64,000 nt of DNA from Azorinus chamasolen (taxonomy: Eukaryota; Mollusca; Bivalvia; Cardiida; Solecurtidae): contig OY755237.1 in the NCBI GenBank assembly GCA_963576725.1, forward strand, positions 64,209,423-64,273,422, written 5' to 3'. The translations under genes were made by a program, and so were the position numbers. Below the pieces are notes generated by a model, which had not been told where the DNA came from, ran no database searches, and saw only the letters and a program-made list of their open reading frames with translations. Positions 33,138 through 43,710 of the stretch are shown here, piece after piece; the first letter of the stretch is position 1, and each line of letters begins with the position of its first letter.

Positions 33138-33648
33138 GTACAAAAAACTCTTTAATTAAGTTGGTTGAATTAGTTTAATTCATATGTTAAATGTCATGTG
33201 CATCAATTAATTCTTTGCATGCTAGTGACAAATTTGTGATAACCTATGCCAAGGAACTTGGGGTCTCATCAGGATCCAAACTGTTTTATAATTATACAAT
33301 GATACTTGTTTTTGAAATTAATCCAAAAAATAATTGCAAAAAAGAACACCCAGATCCAACACCTCCTGTATGAGCTGTCTGTTCAGGGTCTGCTCTGTTT
33401 GCTTTTGAGTTATTCAGATCTGATTCTATGTCGTAATTACAGTAAAACCAGACATTATATTTAGTATAAATATCGGTCTTGTAGACAGGTGGCAGCTTAA
33501 TGCAGGGTGAAAGTCATTATTCAGAAAACTCCGGGAGGAGCTTTCTGCATGACTTTCACCCTGCATTAAGCAACCACCTGCCTAAAGGTATCTAAATCCT
33601 CTCTTCTAGAATTTCTGTTTAGAGGGGTTCTACTGTATATATAAATAC

Positions 33649-33833
33649 AGTATAACCTCTCTATAACGGCCACTAAATTACATCAAGTATTTTGTGTTAA
33701 AGGCAGGTGGCTGCTTAAAGCAAGGTGAAAGTAAAACAGAATGCTCCTATCACCTAGCTTTAAGCAGCCACCTGCCCTAAGGATCAACTAATTAACACAA
33801 TTCAGTGGCCGTAATAGAGAGGTTTTACTGTAT
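33649..33833. repeat. Type C element with core deletion
   Basis: ACAGTATAACCTCTCTATAA to TAGAGAGGTTTTACTGTA. The right arm of the core between AATGCTCCTA and TCACCTAGC is missing. Confidence 0.8.
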
Positions 33834-34168
33834 GCCCCTTAATCTAAGGCTGTCACTTGACTTGTTACCGGCAATCAAAGGATTTAGATTTAGATTAAAC
33901 CAATCGAATACCTGAACATACTGAATAACAACTGTTATATATAACTTGACACCTTGAATGTTATGTTGCAATAGACACAGACAGATTAGCAGCAGAGGTG
34001 CTAAGTCTGGGCTTTCTGAAGTGTTTAACCCTTTACCTCTTTGAATATTTATGTAAGGAGTAATAACATGATGCATATTAATAAGCTTATTTTTTCTTAT
34101 GACCTGAGGACACGGGAAATTTTGTCCACGGCAAAACCTGTAGAATTAGATCTGTATTATCCCTGTAT

Positions 34169-34309
34169 CCATGCTTGTAAAACTTTTTACTTGAGTCTGA
34201 GTTCGTTCTCAAGTTTTTGATTGGTCAGATTTGAGCCTTTGGCTCAAATCTGACCAATCAAAAGCTTGAGAACAAACTCAGACTCGACTGAAAAGCTTTA
34301 TAAGCATGG
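34169..34309. repeat. Type G palindrome occupying the core position of a type A element
   Basis: CCATGCTTGTAAAACTTTTT to AAAAGCTTTATAAGCATGG, 141 bp, centre GAGCCTTTGGCTC. To its left is the A flank (TTTTGTCCACGGCAAAACCT). To its right it runs straight into the A right arm, ACCCAGATCTTGGTCTACT. Confidence 0.83.
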
Positions 34310-34733
34310 ACCCAGATCTTGGTCTACTTGGTTTGCAAATGTGTAAAAAAGGCATGAAAATGGGGTAAAAGGTTACCATGGCCAACGTTTCTTGTGTTCA
34401 TGTCATTATGAAAAATCATCTGATTAATATTCATGGGGTCATTAATGAATATTCATTATGGTTGATTTCAACAGAGAACAATAGTCAGAAGTAACAGTTC
34501 AACTATCAAGGAAGATAACTCTTTCAAGAACCTGTGTCATGTATTGAAACATTTTTGTCTCCCTTAGTTTAATAGCAAAATTTAACCCTGCTTCACGATT
34601 ATTTATACCAGACTTCTGTCCATTTTAGATATTTATTCATTCACTTTTGAAAAATATTAAATAAGGAAATTAATTGACAGAAACGTGTCAGCATTGCCGT
34701 CATCTATACAGTGTTGTTGGTTTGTCTTTTCAG

Positions 34734-34878
34734 ACTGGAGATGGCCAGTGTGAAAACTAGTGAGTTTACAGATGATATGGACGAGATGTTCTTCTGGATT
34801 GACGAGACTGAAAACATTCTGTCAACCCCACTACAGCCTGATGAATCAATGCTAGAGGAACTCCTAGAGAAAATGAGG
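34734..34878 (+). CDS. DMD: Dystrophin exon equivalent to human DMD exon 46
   Basis: Begins a further spectrin repeat: LEMASVKTSEFTDDMDEMF then FWIDETENILSTPLQPDES. The human counterpart has the same FVLWLEEADNI-type helix and an xPLxP turn. It is 145 bp against 148 in human, one codon shorter, with the same phases (2 in, 0 out). Acceptor is GTCTTTTCAG and donor GTATGG. The first base completes an AGA Arg codon begun in the previous exon. Confidence 0.92.
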
Positions 34879-34941
34879 GTATGGACAAACTTGTTGGTGT
34901 TTCACTGTATACTTGCATGTTATCCCTCTCGCTCATATTAT

Positions 34942-35193
34942 TTTATCCCTTTCCTTCATACATATACAAGAATTCATGATTTAATTCGTAAACTGGATAT
35001 TTTGTCATTTCAGAATCTGTAGAATCATATCCTTATTATTCCATAAGCAAACAAAGTAGAACCCGATCTGATGGCTTCTTCAGAAGCAAATGCTCTGTTT
35101 ATTGCAATGGTTTAAAAACTTCATAATGCTCCTTTTCGGTACATTTATTCAAAAAGGATTGATCTAAAAACAGCCTATGAGGTAATGGGTTAA
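34942..35193 (+). repeat. Chimeric palindromic element: A left half joined to B right half
   Basis: Left flank and left core arm are type A (GTAGAATCATATCCTTATT, then GCAAACAAAGTAGAACCCGA). The right core arm and flank are type B (GCAAATGCTCTGTTTATTGC, CTTTTCGGTACATTTATTC, AGGTAATGGGTTAA). The joint is exactly the central GCTTCTTCAGAAGC (35074-35087). Confidence 0.85.
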
Positions 35194-35394
35194 GCAAGAC
35201 TCTAACCACTATGAATATTAAACAGTATTTGTATTGAATTATTAAATAAAGACATGTTATTGCTATGGAAAACAGTTCAGATTTATTTATAACATAAATG
35301 CAAACAAAGCTGACCCTGATCAGACATCTTCTACAAGAGCTGGCAGATCTGGATCTATGCTGTTTGCAAAGGCATGGAAAAGTGGATCAAGTTC

Positions 35395-35585
35395 AGTAAA
35401 ACCCCTCTAAACTGGATTTTTTAGGTCTTTAGGGGCAGATGACTGCTTAATGCAGGCTGAAAGTCATGCAGAAAGCTCCAAGAGCAGCTTTCTGCATGAC
35501 TTTCACCCTGCATTAAGCTGCCACCTGACTTAAAGTCCGACAATGATACTAATTTTAACATCCAGTTTAGAAGGGTTTACTGCAA
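35395..35585. repeat. Type F palindromic element
   Basis: CAGTAAAACCCCTCTAAACT to AGTTTAGAAGGGTTTACTG, hairpin GAAAGTCATGCAGAAAGCTC and complement. Confidence 0.83.
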
Positions 35586-35657
35586 AGGGTTTGATAGGTA
35601 AATATATACAATGTTTAAAGTTTGCACTTCTTTATTAGATCAGATATATATTTTCAG

Positions 35658-35807
35658 GATCGTGAAGATGACATCCCTGCTAAGCGTCAGAATGTGACGG
35701 CCATTAACAGGAATGGCGAGGCCCTTCTTAAGCAGGACACTCTCAGCCAGCAGGACAAGGACAATATCACAAAAGACCTTGAGAACCTCAACACACGATG
35801 GGCAAAG
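35658..35807 (+). CDS. DMD: Dystrophin exon equivalent to human DMD exon 47
   Basis: Encodes DREDDIPAKRQNVTAINRNG through SQQDKDNITKDLENLNTRWAK. The SQQDKD...LNTRW stretch parallels the SPEEQDKLENKLKQTNLQW part of human dystrophin. It is exactly 150 bp, as in human, and phase 0 at both ends. Acceptor is ATATTTTCAG and donor GTAAAG. The preceding intron is only 779 bp, yet holds an A/B chimeric palindromic element and an F element. Confidence 0.93.
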
Positions 35808-37123
35808 GTAAAGTTTTGTTTAAATCTTTGCTCCATGAATATTCTTGTAAAACATAAAGACATTTGCATATTGATTAGATTAATTATCATGATAGCAATA
35901 ATTGGACACAGGAATTTTTAGCCATGGCAGAAACTGTAGAATCACATCTATACATGTGTATTATATCATAAGCAAACAAAGTAGACCCTGATCAGATGGC
36001 TCCTATAGGAGCCGTCTGATCTGGGTCTACTCTGTTTGCTAAGGTGTAGAAAGGTGTATTTATGAAGTAGAGGGTTAACTCCTTGCACACTAAGTATTGT
36101 TTTCTGTTAAATGCTGAAAGATATTGTTTCTTTTATTTCTCTTCAAAACTTAAGCCAGTACGTCAGTCAGTTTGGATCTTGATGTGATGCTCTCAGCATC
36201 TCAACTTGATTCAAGCTATTTGTATTGGTAATCTCAAATAAGGCAATAGCGTGCATAGAGTTCACTGGTAGTAAGATTCTTTCTTGATTCCGTACATTTG
36301 CTCCTTTGCAAACAATAGACCCAGATCAGATGGCTCCTGTAAGGGTCTTAAACTCTCCTGATGGAGTTACATTTTTAAAAGGAGCTTCTTGCATTTTGTA
36401 TACAGGTGGTAGCTTAATTCAGAATGAAAGCAATGTAGAATGCTCCAGGAGTTTTCTTCATTGCTCTCAGCCTGCATTAAGGTACCACCGACATTTTGAA
36501 AACCTATTTCAGTTGAAGTAATGGGCTGTTTATTAGAATGGGAAGTGTTTGTTAGGGAGAATGTGGTAACATGGTTCATTTTAAAAGCTTCATGCTGAAC
36601 AAAAGTTATGTATTAAGCTTCAGTTTGAGCTCTTTGCATTACTCTTGTCCAGCATTAAGCTACCACCTGTCTGAAAAACCCAGAATTTGACTTTAATCCA
36701 TTGAAATGTATATTAATATGTTTAAATGTTCAATGAAATCTCTCTTTTGAATGGAGGAAATAAAGATACTGAACTGAACTGAGCATATGTTCAATTAAAG
36801 ACAATGTTTTCAAAAAGTTTTCAAAAGGCTTCAACATTAGGGAATGGGTTAACCCATTCCCTTATTTTGACGCCTCTGCAAAAGTCACTTGTTGAAACCA
36901 TTGTGATAAATAGAGCATTTTTGCTCCTATAGGAGCAAATGCTCTATTTATCACAATGGTTTCAAAATACAAAAACTAAAATTTTCCTTTTCTCTAGTTA
37001 ATGCTACTTTTCTGTAGATTAAATCAAAGAGGTTTAATCCAAAAATAGCCTATGAGGTAATGGGTTACTGAGTGTCAGCTGTAGAAAGGTTTCACTGTAC
37101 ATGAGTTTGTTCTCTACTGGCAG
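35808..37123. other. Dystrophin intron 47
   Basis: Contains A (about 35819-36077, core 35973-36040), a D relic 36074-36262, mosaic A and F fragments 36290-36680, and B 36849-37068 just before the acceptor. Confidence 0.68.
36849..37068 (-). repeat. Type B TTAA element
   Basis: TTAACCCATTCCCTTATTTT to ATGAGGTAATGGGTTA. The core has a small TTT insertion in the left arm before the CTCCTATAGGAG centre. Confidence 0.87.
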
Positions 37124-37309
37124 GTGTTAAACCAGATCCCAGATGGCATTCACAACGTGGAACGCCTGCAGCACCAACTCCACACACTGGACACCGGTGT
37201 GGATGACCTGCAGGCATGGGTGACGGGGACCAAGGACGTTCTGCAGGCAAGGCACGCAGAGTCGGCAACAAGCCAGGATGAACAAGACTCCATCATCGTA
37301 GACCCACAG
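37124..37309 (+). CDS. DMD: Dystrophin exon equivalent to human DMD exon 48
   Basis: Encodes VLNQIPDGIHNVERLQ, then LDTGVDDLQAWVTGTKDVL and DEQDSIIVDPQ. It spans the end of one spectrin repeat and helix A of the next (conserved Trp in LQAWV). The length is 186 bp, identical to human exon 48, phase 0 at both ends. Acceptor is CTACTGGCAG and donor GTGAGG. A B element ends only about 55 bp upstream of the acceptor. Confidence 0.92.
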
Positions 37310-37447
37310 GTGAGGGAAATTGCATGCTAGCTTTCATGGTAAAGATTTATTATGAGTAAAGGTTTATATGTTTATCCTTTTACAGTATACAGATGCCTTT
37401 TCATGTCATTTAGTCAACTCTGTTTGCAAAAGCATAAAAAATGTGTA

Positions 37448-37656
37448 TACAGTAAAACCTCTCTATAACGGCCACTAAATTACATCAGGTATTTTGTGTC
37501 AAAGGCAGGAGGCTGCTTTAAAGCAAGGTGAAAGTAAAATAGAACACTCCTATAGGAGTGTTCTGTTTTACTTTCACCTTGCTTTAAGCAGCCACCTGCC
37601 TTAAATACCAACTAATTAACACAATTTAGTGACCGTTATAGAGAGGTTTTACTGTA
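37448..37656. repeat. Type C palindromic element, complete
   Basis: TACAGTAAAACCTCTCTATA to TATAGAGAGGTTTTACTGTA with pairing along nearly the whole element. The centre is ACACTCCTATAGGAGTGT. Confidence 0.88.
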
Positions 37657-37974
37657 TATGGAGTAAACAGGTATGAATTCACAAGAGAATTGAAATTGTA
37701 CATTAGAACCTGTCTTAAGTGGCCATTCATATATTGAACATAGGAGTTAAAAAGCAGGTGGTTGCTTAATGCAGGACAAAGGTAATGCAGAAAGCTCATA
37801 TTAGAGCTTTCTGCATTACTTTGACCTGCATTAAGCTACCACCTGTCTTAACCCTTTACCTGTTCAATATCCATGGAAGAAATGATAACATCATGAATAT
37901 TTATTAGCTGAATTCTGATAATGAAAAATTTGCTGAGGATGTGTTGGTATTTGTTGAAACTGTAGAGTCAGGGT

Positions 37975-38120
37975 CCATGCTTATAGAGCTTTTTAGTTGA
38001 GCCTGAGCTCGTTCTCAAGCTTTTGATTTGTCATATTTGAGCCAAGCCAAAGGCTCAAATATGACCAATCAAAAACTTGAGAATGAACTCAGACTCAACT
38101 AAAAAGTTTTATAAGCATGG
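37975..38120. repeat. Type G palindrome following a type A left flank
   Basis: CCATGCTTATAGAGCTTTTT to AAAAGTTTTATAAGCATGG around GAGCCAAGCCAAAGGCTC. Upstream is the A flank (GTTGAAACTGTAGAGTCAGG); downstream ATACAGATCTAG recalls the A right arm. Confidence 0.8.
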
Positions 38121-38564
38121 ATACAGATCTAGTATAATTTCATAATATACAGGACAGACTCTTATCAAAATTTTAACTCATTAAGGGAATATTTTGCTCT
38201 GACAAAAGATTTAAGAATCTGATCTATATCATGTCATAAGCAAACAGAGCAGACCCTGATCAGATGGATCCTGATGGGGAGTGTATTACTTGACATATGT
38301 CAGTCATTTTGGTTGTTGGTCAGTAGACCAAATAGATTCTAATTTAAACTTATTTACCTTTTTACCTAGATTCCTCATGTTTAGTAAGGTGGTTGGTTAT
38401 GATAAATAGATGACCCCTATTGATTTTTGGGTCAGAAGGTCATGGTCATATTTCAAGGTCAAAGGTAAAAAATTAGGCTGGCTATCATTTTGGAGTATGT
38501 ATACATGATCTCTTTTCTTTACAATTTGACATAGTAACTTTAAGAGTGCTTTCTTGTTCATCAG

Positions 38565-38781
38565 ACCACACAAGCAGCAGTGAAAGCCAAACAAACACAA
38601 ATAGATGCCATTAACAAAACATACAACCAGCTGTGTGCAGAACATGAGGAGGCCAAGATTCCAGCAGTCATCAAAGACAAGGTGGAAAGATTGAACTCGG
38701 ACTGGGCAGTAGTGAAGGACTTGGCAGAAAAACTGGAACCCACCCCTGAAGATACATCTATCCATGAAGTGTTCACTCAAG
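38565..38781 (+). CDS. DMD: Dystrophin exon equivalent to human exons 49 and 50 as one exon
   Basis: Encodes TTQAAVKAKQTQIDAINKTY, then KVERLNSDWAVVKDLAEKLE and the start of a Pro/Thr-rich linker, PTPEDTSIHEVFTQ. AVKAKQ and LNSDWAVV parallel human AVQAKQ and LSSEWKAV. The length is 217 bp with phase 0 in and phase 1 out. Human exons 49 and 50 total 211 bp with the same outer phases, so one intron present in vertebrates is absent here. No GT...AG pair interrupts the frame. Acceptor is TTCATCAG and donor GTTAGT. It leads into hinge 3. Confidence 0.92.
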
Positions 38782-38845
38782 GTTAGTCTCATAAATGAAT
38801 GGGTTCACTTTGGCCAGTCTTTATAAATTTCCTGTTCTCCTGTAG

Positions 38846-39306
38846 TCAGATCTACAGATAAAGGTGCATACTCAAATACTAAAATGGTCATTTCTCCACC
38901 AAACACTATGTTGTGACCACTCTTTAGAATCTTCTCAAAGAGACAATTCTAAAGAGTGGTCACAACATAGGGTTTGGTGGAGAAATAAAGAAGTTATTCT
39001 TGAAAATGTTTTAATTTACACATTTTATCTGGACCTCTGTGTAGCTGAAAAAATACCATGATTATCCAGACAAATAATGTTGACCCGGTTTGAACTTCTG
39101 CTGTAGGGTTCACAGAGGTCCAGAAAAAATGCGTAAATTTAAACATTTTCAAGTACAGCTCCTTTATTTCTCCATTAAACCCAATACTGTGACCACTCTT
39201 TAGAATCGTCTCAAAGAGACGATTTTAAAGAGTGGTCACAGTATAGGGTTTGGTGGAGAAATGAGGATTTTAGTATTTGGGTATGCATGTTTATCTGTAG
39301 CTCTGA
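38846..39306. repeat. Type I element: inverted repeat whose arms each contain a hairpin
   Basis: Outer ends TCAGATCTACAGATAAAGG and TTTATCTGTAGCTCTGA. Each arm carries its own palindrome of about 97 bp (38890-38986; 39166-39262) beginning ATTTCTCCA and containing GTGACCACTCTTTAGAAT. Spacer motifs (CAGAGGTCCAG, AACATTTTCAAG) are inverted too. Confidence 0.85.
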
Positions 39307-39859
39307 GGTTCAGTTTGATCAGGGTTCTCATTATTTGCTACTCCATTGAAAGTTTTATTCAATGTTACCAAATGATTCCAGTTTTATTAATTGACTTATT
39401 CAGCTTTCGTACTGGTGGAAAGGAGAGATTTGATGATCTTATAATTTTTCCGTGTAAGTACGGCAATTCTTGCTTTAACCCTTTACCTGATGAAAATTCA
39501 TGTAAAAGTGCTGACCTTATGAATATTAATTAGCCTTATTTTTATAATGACATATTAACAAGAAAAAATTGCAGCAAAGTAAGAATCAGGTCAACATTAT
39601 CCCATATGCAAACAGCCGACCCTGATCAGATGGCTTCTTCATGTAAGAAATAATGACACCATGGTTATTAATTAGATTAATTTTCATAAAAAAATTATCA
39701 ATGAAAGCAAAAGAGTTTGGCTATTGTAGACGCTGTAGAATAAGTCTATATCAGGGTTGGCTCTGTTTATTAATGTGATTTGTTAGATCTGTTTCTTTTG
39801 TTTCCAAATGGCTACAATGTTCCACCTTCCATATTTCATTATAAACTATTCTGTAGGTA

Positions 39860-40110
39860 TTGAACCCTTTCCCTGTTCTATGTTTATTCCAAATTTCAAT
39901 ACCTGCTGAATATTCATGAATGAAGTTGTTTTAATTAAATATGGAAGATGGAACATTGCAACCATTTTAGAAACTAAAGAAACATATCTATCAGATTCTA
40001 TTAGCAAACAGAGCAGACCCTGATCAGACGGCTCCTATAGGAGCCGTCTGATCTGGGTCTACTCTGTTTGCAGATGTGTGAAAACACGTTTACATGAGGG
40101 AAAAGGTTAA
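39860..40110 (+). repeat. Type A' TTAA element, core 40004-40071
   Basis: TTGAACCCTTTCCCTGTTCT to ATGAGGGAAAAGGTTAA. The core is symmetric GACGGCTCCTATAGGAGCCG with the orientation mismatches GCAGACCCTG / TGGGTCTAC. Confidence 0.88.
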
Positions 40111-40185
40111 ATGTGTAATAAACATAGAGAAGTGTCTGTATTAGGTAAAAGATGACAGGTTTCAGCTGTATTTATTATACTACAG

Positions 40186-40373
40186 TGAAGGCAGCCCAAG
40201 CAGCAGCCCTACCCACCACTACCCAAGCAGTGGTCAAACCAACATGGTCCGACTTTGACCAGTCTGTAGCTGAATTACGAGACTGGTTAACCCTTCTGGA
40301 ACGAATGCTTAAAGCACAACAAGTTACAGTTGGTGACATACAGGAGATAGAAACCATGTCCCAGAAGGAGAAG
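40186..40373 (+). CDS. DMD: Dystrophin exon equivalent to human DMD exon 51 (hinge 3 and start of next repeat)
   Basis: Two bases complete a Val codon. Then an Ala/Thr/Pro-rich linker (KAAQAAALPTTTQAVVKPT) is followed by a new spectrin repeat, WSDFDQSVAELRDWLTLLER, then VTVGDIQEIETMSQKEK. The last part closely follows the human repeat after hinge 3 (ADFNRAWTELTDWLSLLDQ, VMVGDLEDINEM). The exon is 188 bp against 233 in human, the largest difference of the set, and the missing 15 codons fall in the hinge. Phases (1 in, 0 out) are conserved. Acceptor is ATACTACAG and donor GTAACT. Confidence 0.94.
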
Positions 40374-40683
40374 GTAACTCAGGATTAAGGGAATAGTTGT
40401 ATGCTGTTATGCTAATTGCTTGCATATATTTAACCAAGGGTTTTCTTGTAACACTAGCTTTTCTTTCATATATCATAATTAATAACCAACAGATTACTAA
40501 CTTAATGATTCAGTTTACTAAATCTATACATATTAAAATCGATAACATTTCAACTATTGTTTTCAGTACTTGTTAATTAACGCTTTCCTTCATATAAATC
40601 TTTTCCACGTGTTTGCAAACAGAGTAGACCCTGGTCAGACAGCTGCTATAGGAGCAGCTTGATCAGGATCTGCTCTGTTTGTT

Positions 40684-40911
40684 TTACCCCTTTCCTCCAT
40701 AGGCTATTTTTTGACCCAACCTCTTTGAATGAATCTACCCAAAAGGAGCATTTACTAGAGAAAAGTAAAATTTAGAATTTTGTAGTTTGAAACCATTGTG
40801 ATAAATAGAGCATTTGCTCCTATAGGAGCAAATGCTCTATTTATCACAATGGTTTAAAGAAGTGGTTATTACAGAGGCGTAGAAAGGCGTATTTATGGAG
40901 GAAAGGGTTAA
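40684..40911 (+). repeat. Type B TTAA element, core 40789-40856
   Basis: TTACCCCTTTCCTCCATAGG to ATGGAGGAAAGGGTTAA. The core is a perfect palindrome with the CTCCTATAGGAG centre, apart from the last base. Confidence 0.88.
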
Positions 40912-41439
40912 AATATCTAAGGCGAAGGGTTAAGAATGGCTGAGTTTTCGGAGACTAATGCTCCATTCAAGATAGATTTAGTAACAAACTACTCGGTAGA
41001 CATACGATAAAACCTCTGTACAGTTTCTCGGAGTTTAAGACAGGTGGTAGCTTAATCCTTTACTCTGTAACTACGCTTTACTATGCCTTTGCAAACAAGA
41101 GTAGACCCAGATCAGACGGCTCCTATAGGAGCCGTCTGATCAGGGTCTGCTCTGTTTGTTTTTGAAATAATATAGTTAGATCTGAATATTCATGGAGTAA
41201 TGGGTTAATTGCTCACTGTAGAGGTTTTATTATGATTATCATTATTAACACAATAATCATAGATGCATATTTGTTTAAGATGTCGACTGATCATTACATG
41301 AACTAATGTTCAACCTTTTAACACTCAAATTGGAAAGTGATATTTCTGTTTAAAATATTTGTTTGGCCTATTCTATCTTAATTGGAACTTTGCTGGAATA
41401 GTTTGAAAAGAGTAAACAGTACAGACACGAATAAGAGAT

Positions 41440-41530
41440 TAAAAGTTAAACCTAATTAGAGGTTAAAGGATAAACCTAATTCTAGGTTAATGGTTAAACC
41501 TAATTCGAGGTTTAATGGTTAAACCTAATT
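41440..41530 (+). repeat. Short tandem repeat, four units of about 28 bp
   Basis: GGTTAAACCTAATT recurs four times with AGGTTAA spacers; the units are themselves partly palindromic. Confidence 0.85.
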
Positions 41531-41538
41531 CAACCTAA

Positions 41539-41763
41539 CTCATTCCCTCATATTGACGACCTTCGACGACTTTGTAAAAGTCACGTTGTGAAACCATTGT
41601 GATAGATAGAGCATTTTCTCCTATAGAAGCAAATGCTCTATTTATCACAATGGTTTCAAACTACAAAATTCTAAATTTTTCCTTTTCTCTAATTAATGCT
41701 CCTTTTTGGTAGATTAATTCAAAGAGGTTGTATCTAAAAATAGCCTATGAGGTAATGGGTTAA
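41539..41763 (-). repeat. Type B TTAA element, core 41590-41657
   Basis: CTCATTCCCTCATATTGACG to ATGAGGTAATGGGTTAA; centre CTCCTATAGAAG. Confidence 0.85.
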
Positions 41764-41913
41764 GGTTGAAGTGGATCTGCATTGCTTGCAAATGCCACTT
41801 AGTCAAATTTGGTCAATCAAAGGGTCAAAGTTCAACCCTAGGTAACTGTGCAATATTGTTCTCAAGGCATATTCATTTGTTTTGTCTTTCTATATTTCTG
41901 CTGTTGTCTTTGT

Positions 41914-42158
41914 TTAACCCTTTCCCTGTTCTATATTTATTCCAAATTTCAATACCTACTGAACATTCATGGACAAAATAGTTATAATGAAATATAGAAG
42001 GTGGAACATCGTAGCCATTTTAGAAACTAAAAACATATATCAAATTCCATTAGCAAACAGAGCAGATCCTTATCAGACGGCTCCTCTAGGAGCCTCTGAT
42101 CTTGGTCTACTCTGTTTGCGAATGCTTGAAAATGCATTTATATGAAGGAATGGGTTAA
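41914..42158 (+). repeat. Type A' TTAA element, abutting the next one
   Basis: TTAACCCTTTCCCTGTTCTA to ATGAAGGAATGGGTTAA. The final TTAA (42155-42158) is also the first TTAA of the reversed element that follows. Confidence 0.86.
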
Positions 42159-42350
42159 CCCTTTCCTGCATATAAACTTGTTTTCACGTATCATCATACA
42201 GAGTAGACACAGATCAGACGGCTCCTATAGGAGCCGTCTGATCAGGGTCTGCTCTGTTTGCTACTGGAATTTGATTGATCAGTTTCTCTAGTTTCTAAAA
42301 TGGCTACAACGTTCCACCTTTTGTATTTCATTATAAATGGAAAGGGTTAA
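42155..42350 (-). repeat. Type A' TTAA element, reversed, core about 42185-42252
   Basis: TTAACCCTTTCCTGCATATA, core with AGTAGACACAGATCAGACGG and CCGTCTGATCAGGGTCTGC, then a shortened A' flank ending AAATGGAAAGGGTTAA. Confidence 0.86.
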
Positions 42351-43453
42351 ACATCAGAGTGCCAACAGTGTGGACCAAGAGATGAGGCATTGTGTAACTC
42401 AAGGTCTTTTCTGTATGCAAACTTTTTGTAACGGTTATCACATGTTCAAGCATAGTGTCGAAAGAGTTTAAACCATCATTTGGGAGTTCATGATTTCATC
42501 TAAATCATAATCATCAGCCTCGCTTCTGCACGGTATGACTCACCAGATCTTGTGCAATATTCACTGTAGTTAGTAGCAATGCCAGATATTTTTTGTCAAA
42601 TGTGTTTTATTTCACAGTGCAATATCTCAGATCCTATCCGCTAGCGATGGCATTGTTTTTATATTTATTTAAGCATTTTTGTAATGCCTTGTGACAAAAT
42701 ACCGTAGATTCTATAAACAATAAGAAGTGAATGGATACGTTACTCTTTAACACTCACCCTGTTGAATATTCATGTAAGAAATAATGAAATCATAAATATT
42801 AATGAGCATTATGGACGAAAGAATTTTTGACTGGCAGAGAGTATAGAATCAGATCTCTATAAGTCATAAGCAAATAGAGCAGATCCTAATCAGATGGCTC
42901 CTTTAGGAGCCGTCTGATTTGAGTCTACTCTGTTTGCAAATCTATGAAAAGACGTTTTTATGAGGGAAAGCAATATATCAAGACCCGTTACCTGATACAT
43001 ACCTGATACAAAGGCTCAAATCTGACCAATCAAAAACTTGAGAACGAACTCTGACTCAACTAACAAGTTTTATAAGCATGGAACCAATTCATGCCTTTGC
43101 AAGTAGAGTACAGCCAGATCAGACGGCATTATTTTGGAACTATATGATCAGTTTCTGCTCTATTTGCTTTATATTATATGCCATAATAAACACCTGATTC
43201 TTCAGTTTCTGCCATGGTAAAAATGTCCTGCGCTCATAATTATATCTTTAAAAGAAATTCAGCTAATTAATATTCATAATGTCATCATGTCTTACATGAA
43301 TATTCATGAAGGAAAGGGTTAGAAGAAATTGCAGAAATATCTATTTTGAGTGTTGAAGCAGAGGACAACATTGATAATTTTCACAGCTTGCTAAATTTAA
43401 CTGAACTGGCATTTGCAAACATTTTGGATCCAGATTAGAGGGGACACAAGACT

Positions 43454-43710
43454 TTTAACCCTTTGCCCCATGGATATCAATGAAAGAAGTAATGATGTCA
43501 TGAATACTAATTAGTTAATATTTTATGACGACACATGAACATAGGAAGTTTTAGTCATTGCAGAAACTGTAGAATCAAATCTATATCTTTTCTTTAAGCA
43601 AACAGAGCAGACCCTGATCAGACGGCTCCTATATATATATTATATAGGAGCCGTCTGATCTGGGTCTGCTCTATTTACAAAGGCAAATTTATAGAGTAAA
43701 GGTATAGCCC
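43454..43710 (+). repeat. Type A element with AT-expanded core centre
   Basis: Core arms are standard (GCAGACCCTGATCAGACGGC / GCCGTCTGATCTGGGTCTGC), but the centre reads CTCCTATATATATATTATAT before AGGAGCC. It is still symmetric, as if the centre had been stretched from within. Confidence 0.8.

Larger units (their letters stand above)
33138..34733. other. Dystrophin intron 45
   Basis: Contains D and A relics (33210-33420), F 33440-33642, C 33649-33833, and an A flank pair with a G palindrome in place of its core (34026-34373). 34470-34730 has nothing recognisable beyond the acceptor. Confidence 0.68.
34879..35657. other. Dystrophin intron 46
   Basis: Contains the A/B chimeric element (34942-35193), an A-like core (about 35300-35365) and F 35395-35585. 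Confidence 0.7.
37310..38564. other. Dystrophin intron 48
   Basis: Contains C 37448-37656, F-like 37703-37851, an A left flank with G palindrome 37975-38120, and A fragments about 38130-38280. Confidence 0.68.
38782..40185. other. Dystrophin intron equivalent to human intron 50
   Basis: Contains the I element 38846-39306, A relics 39470-39780, and A' 39860-40110 just before the acceptor. Confidence 0.68.
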
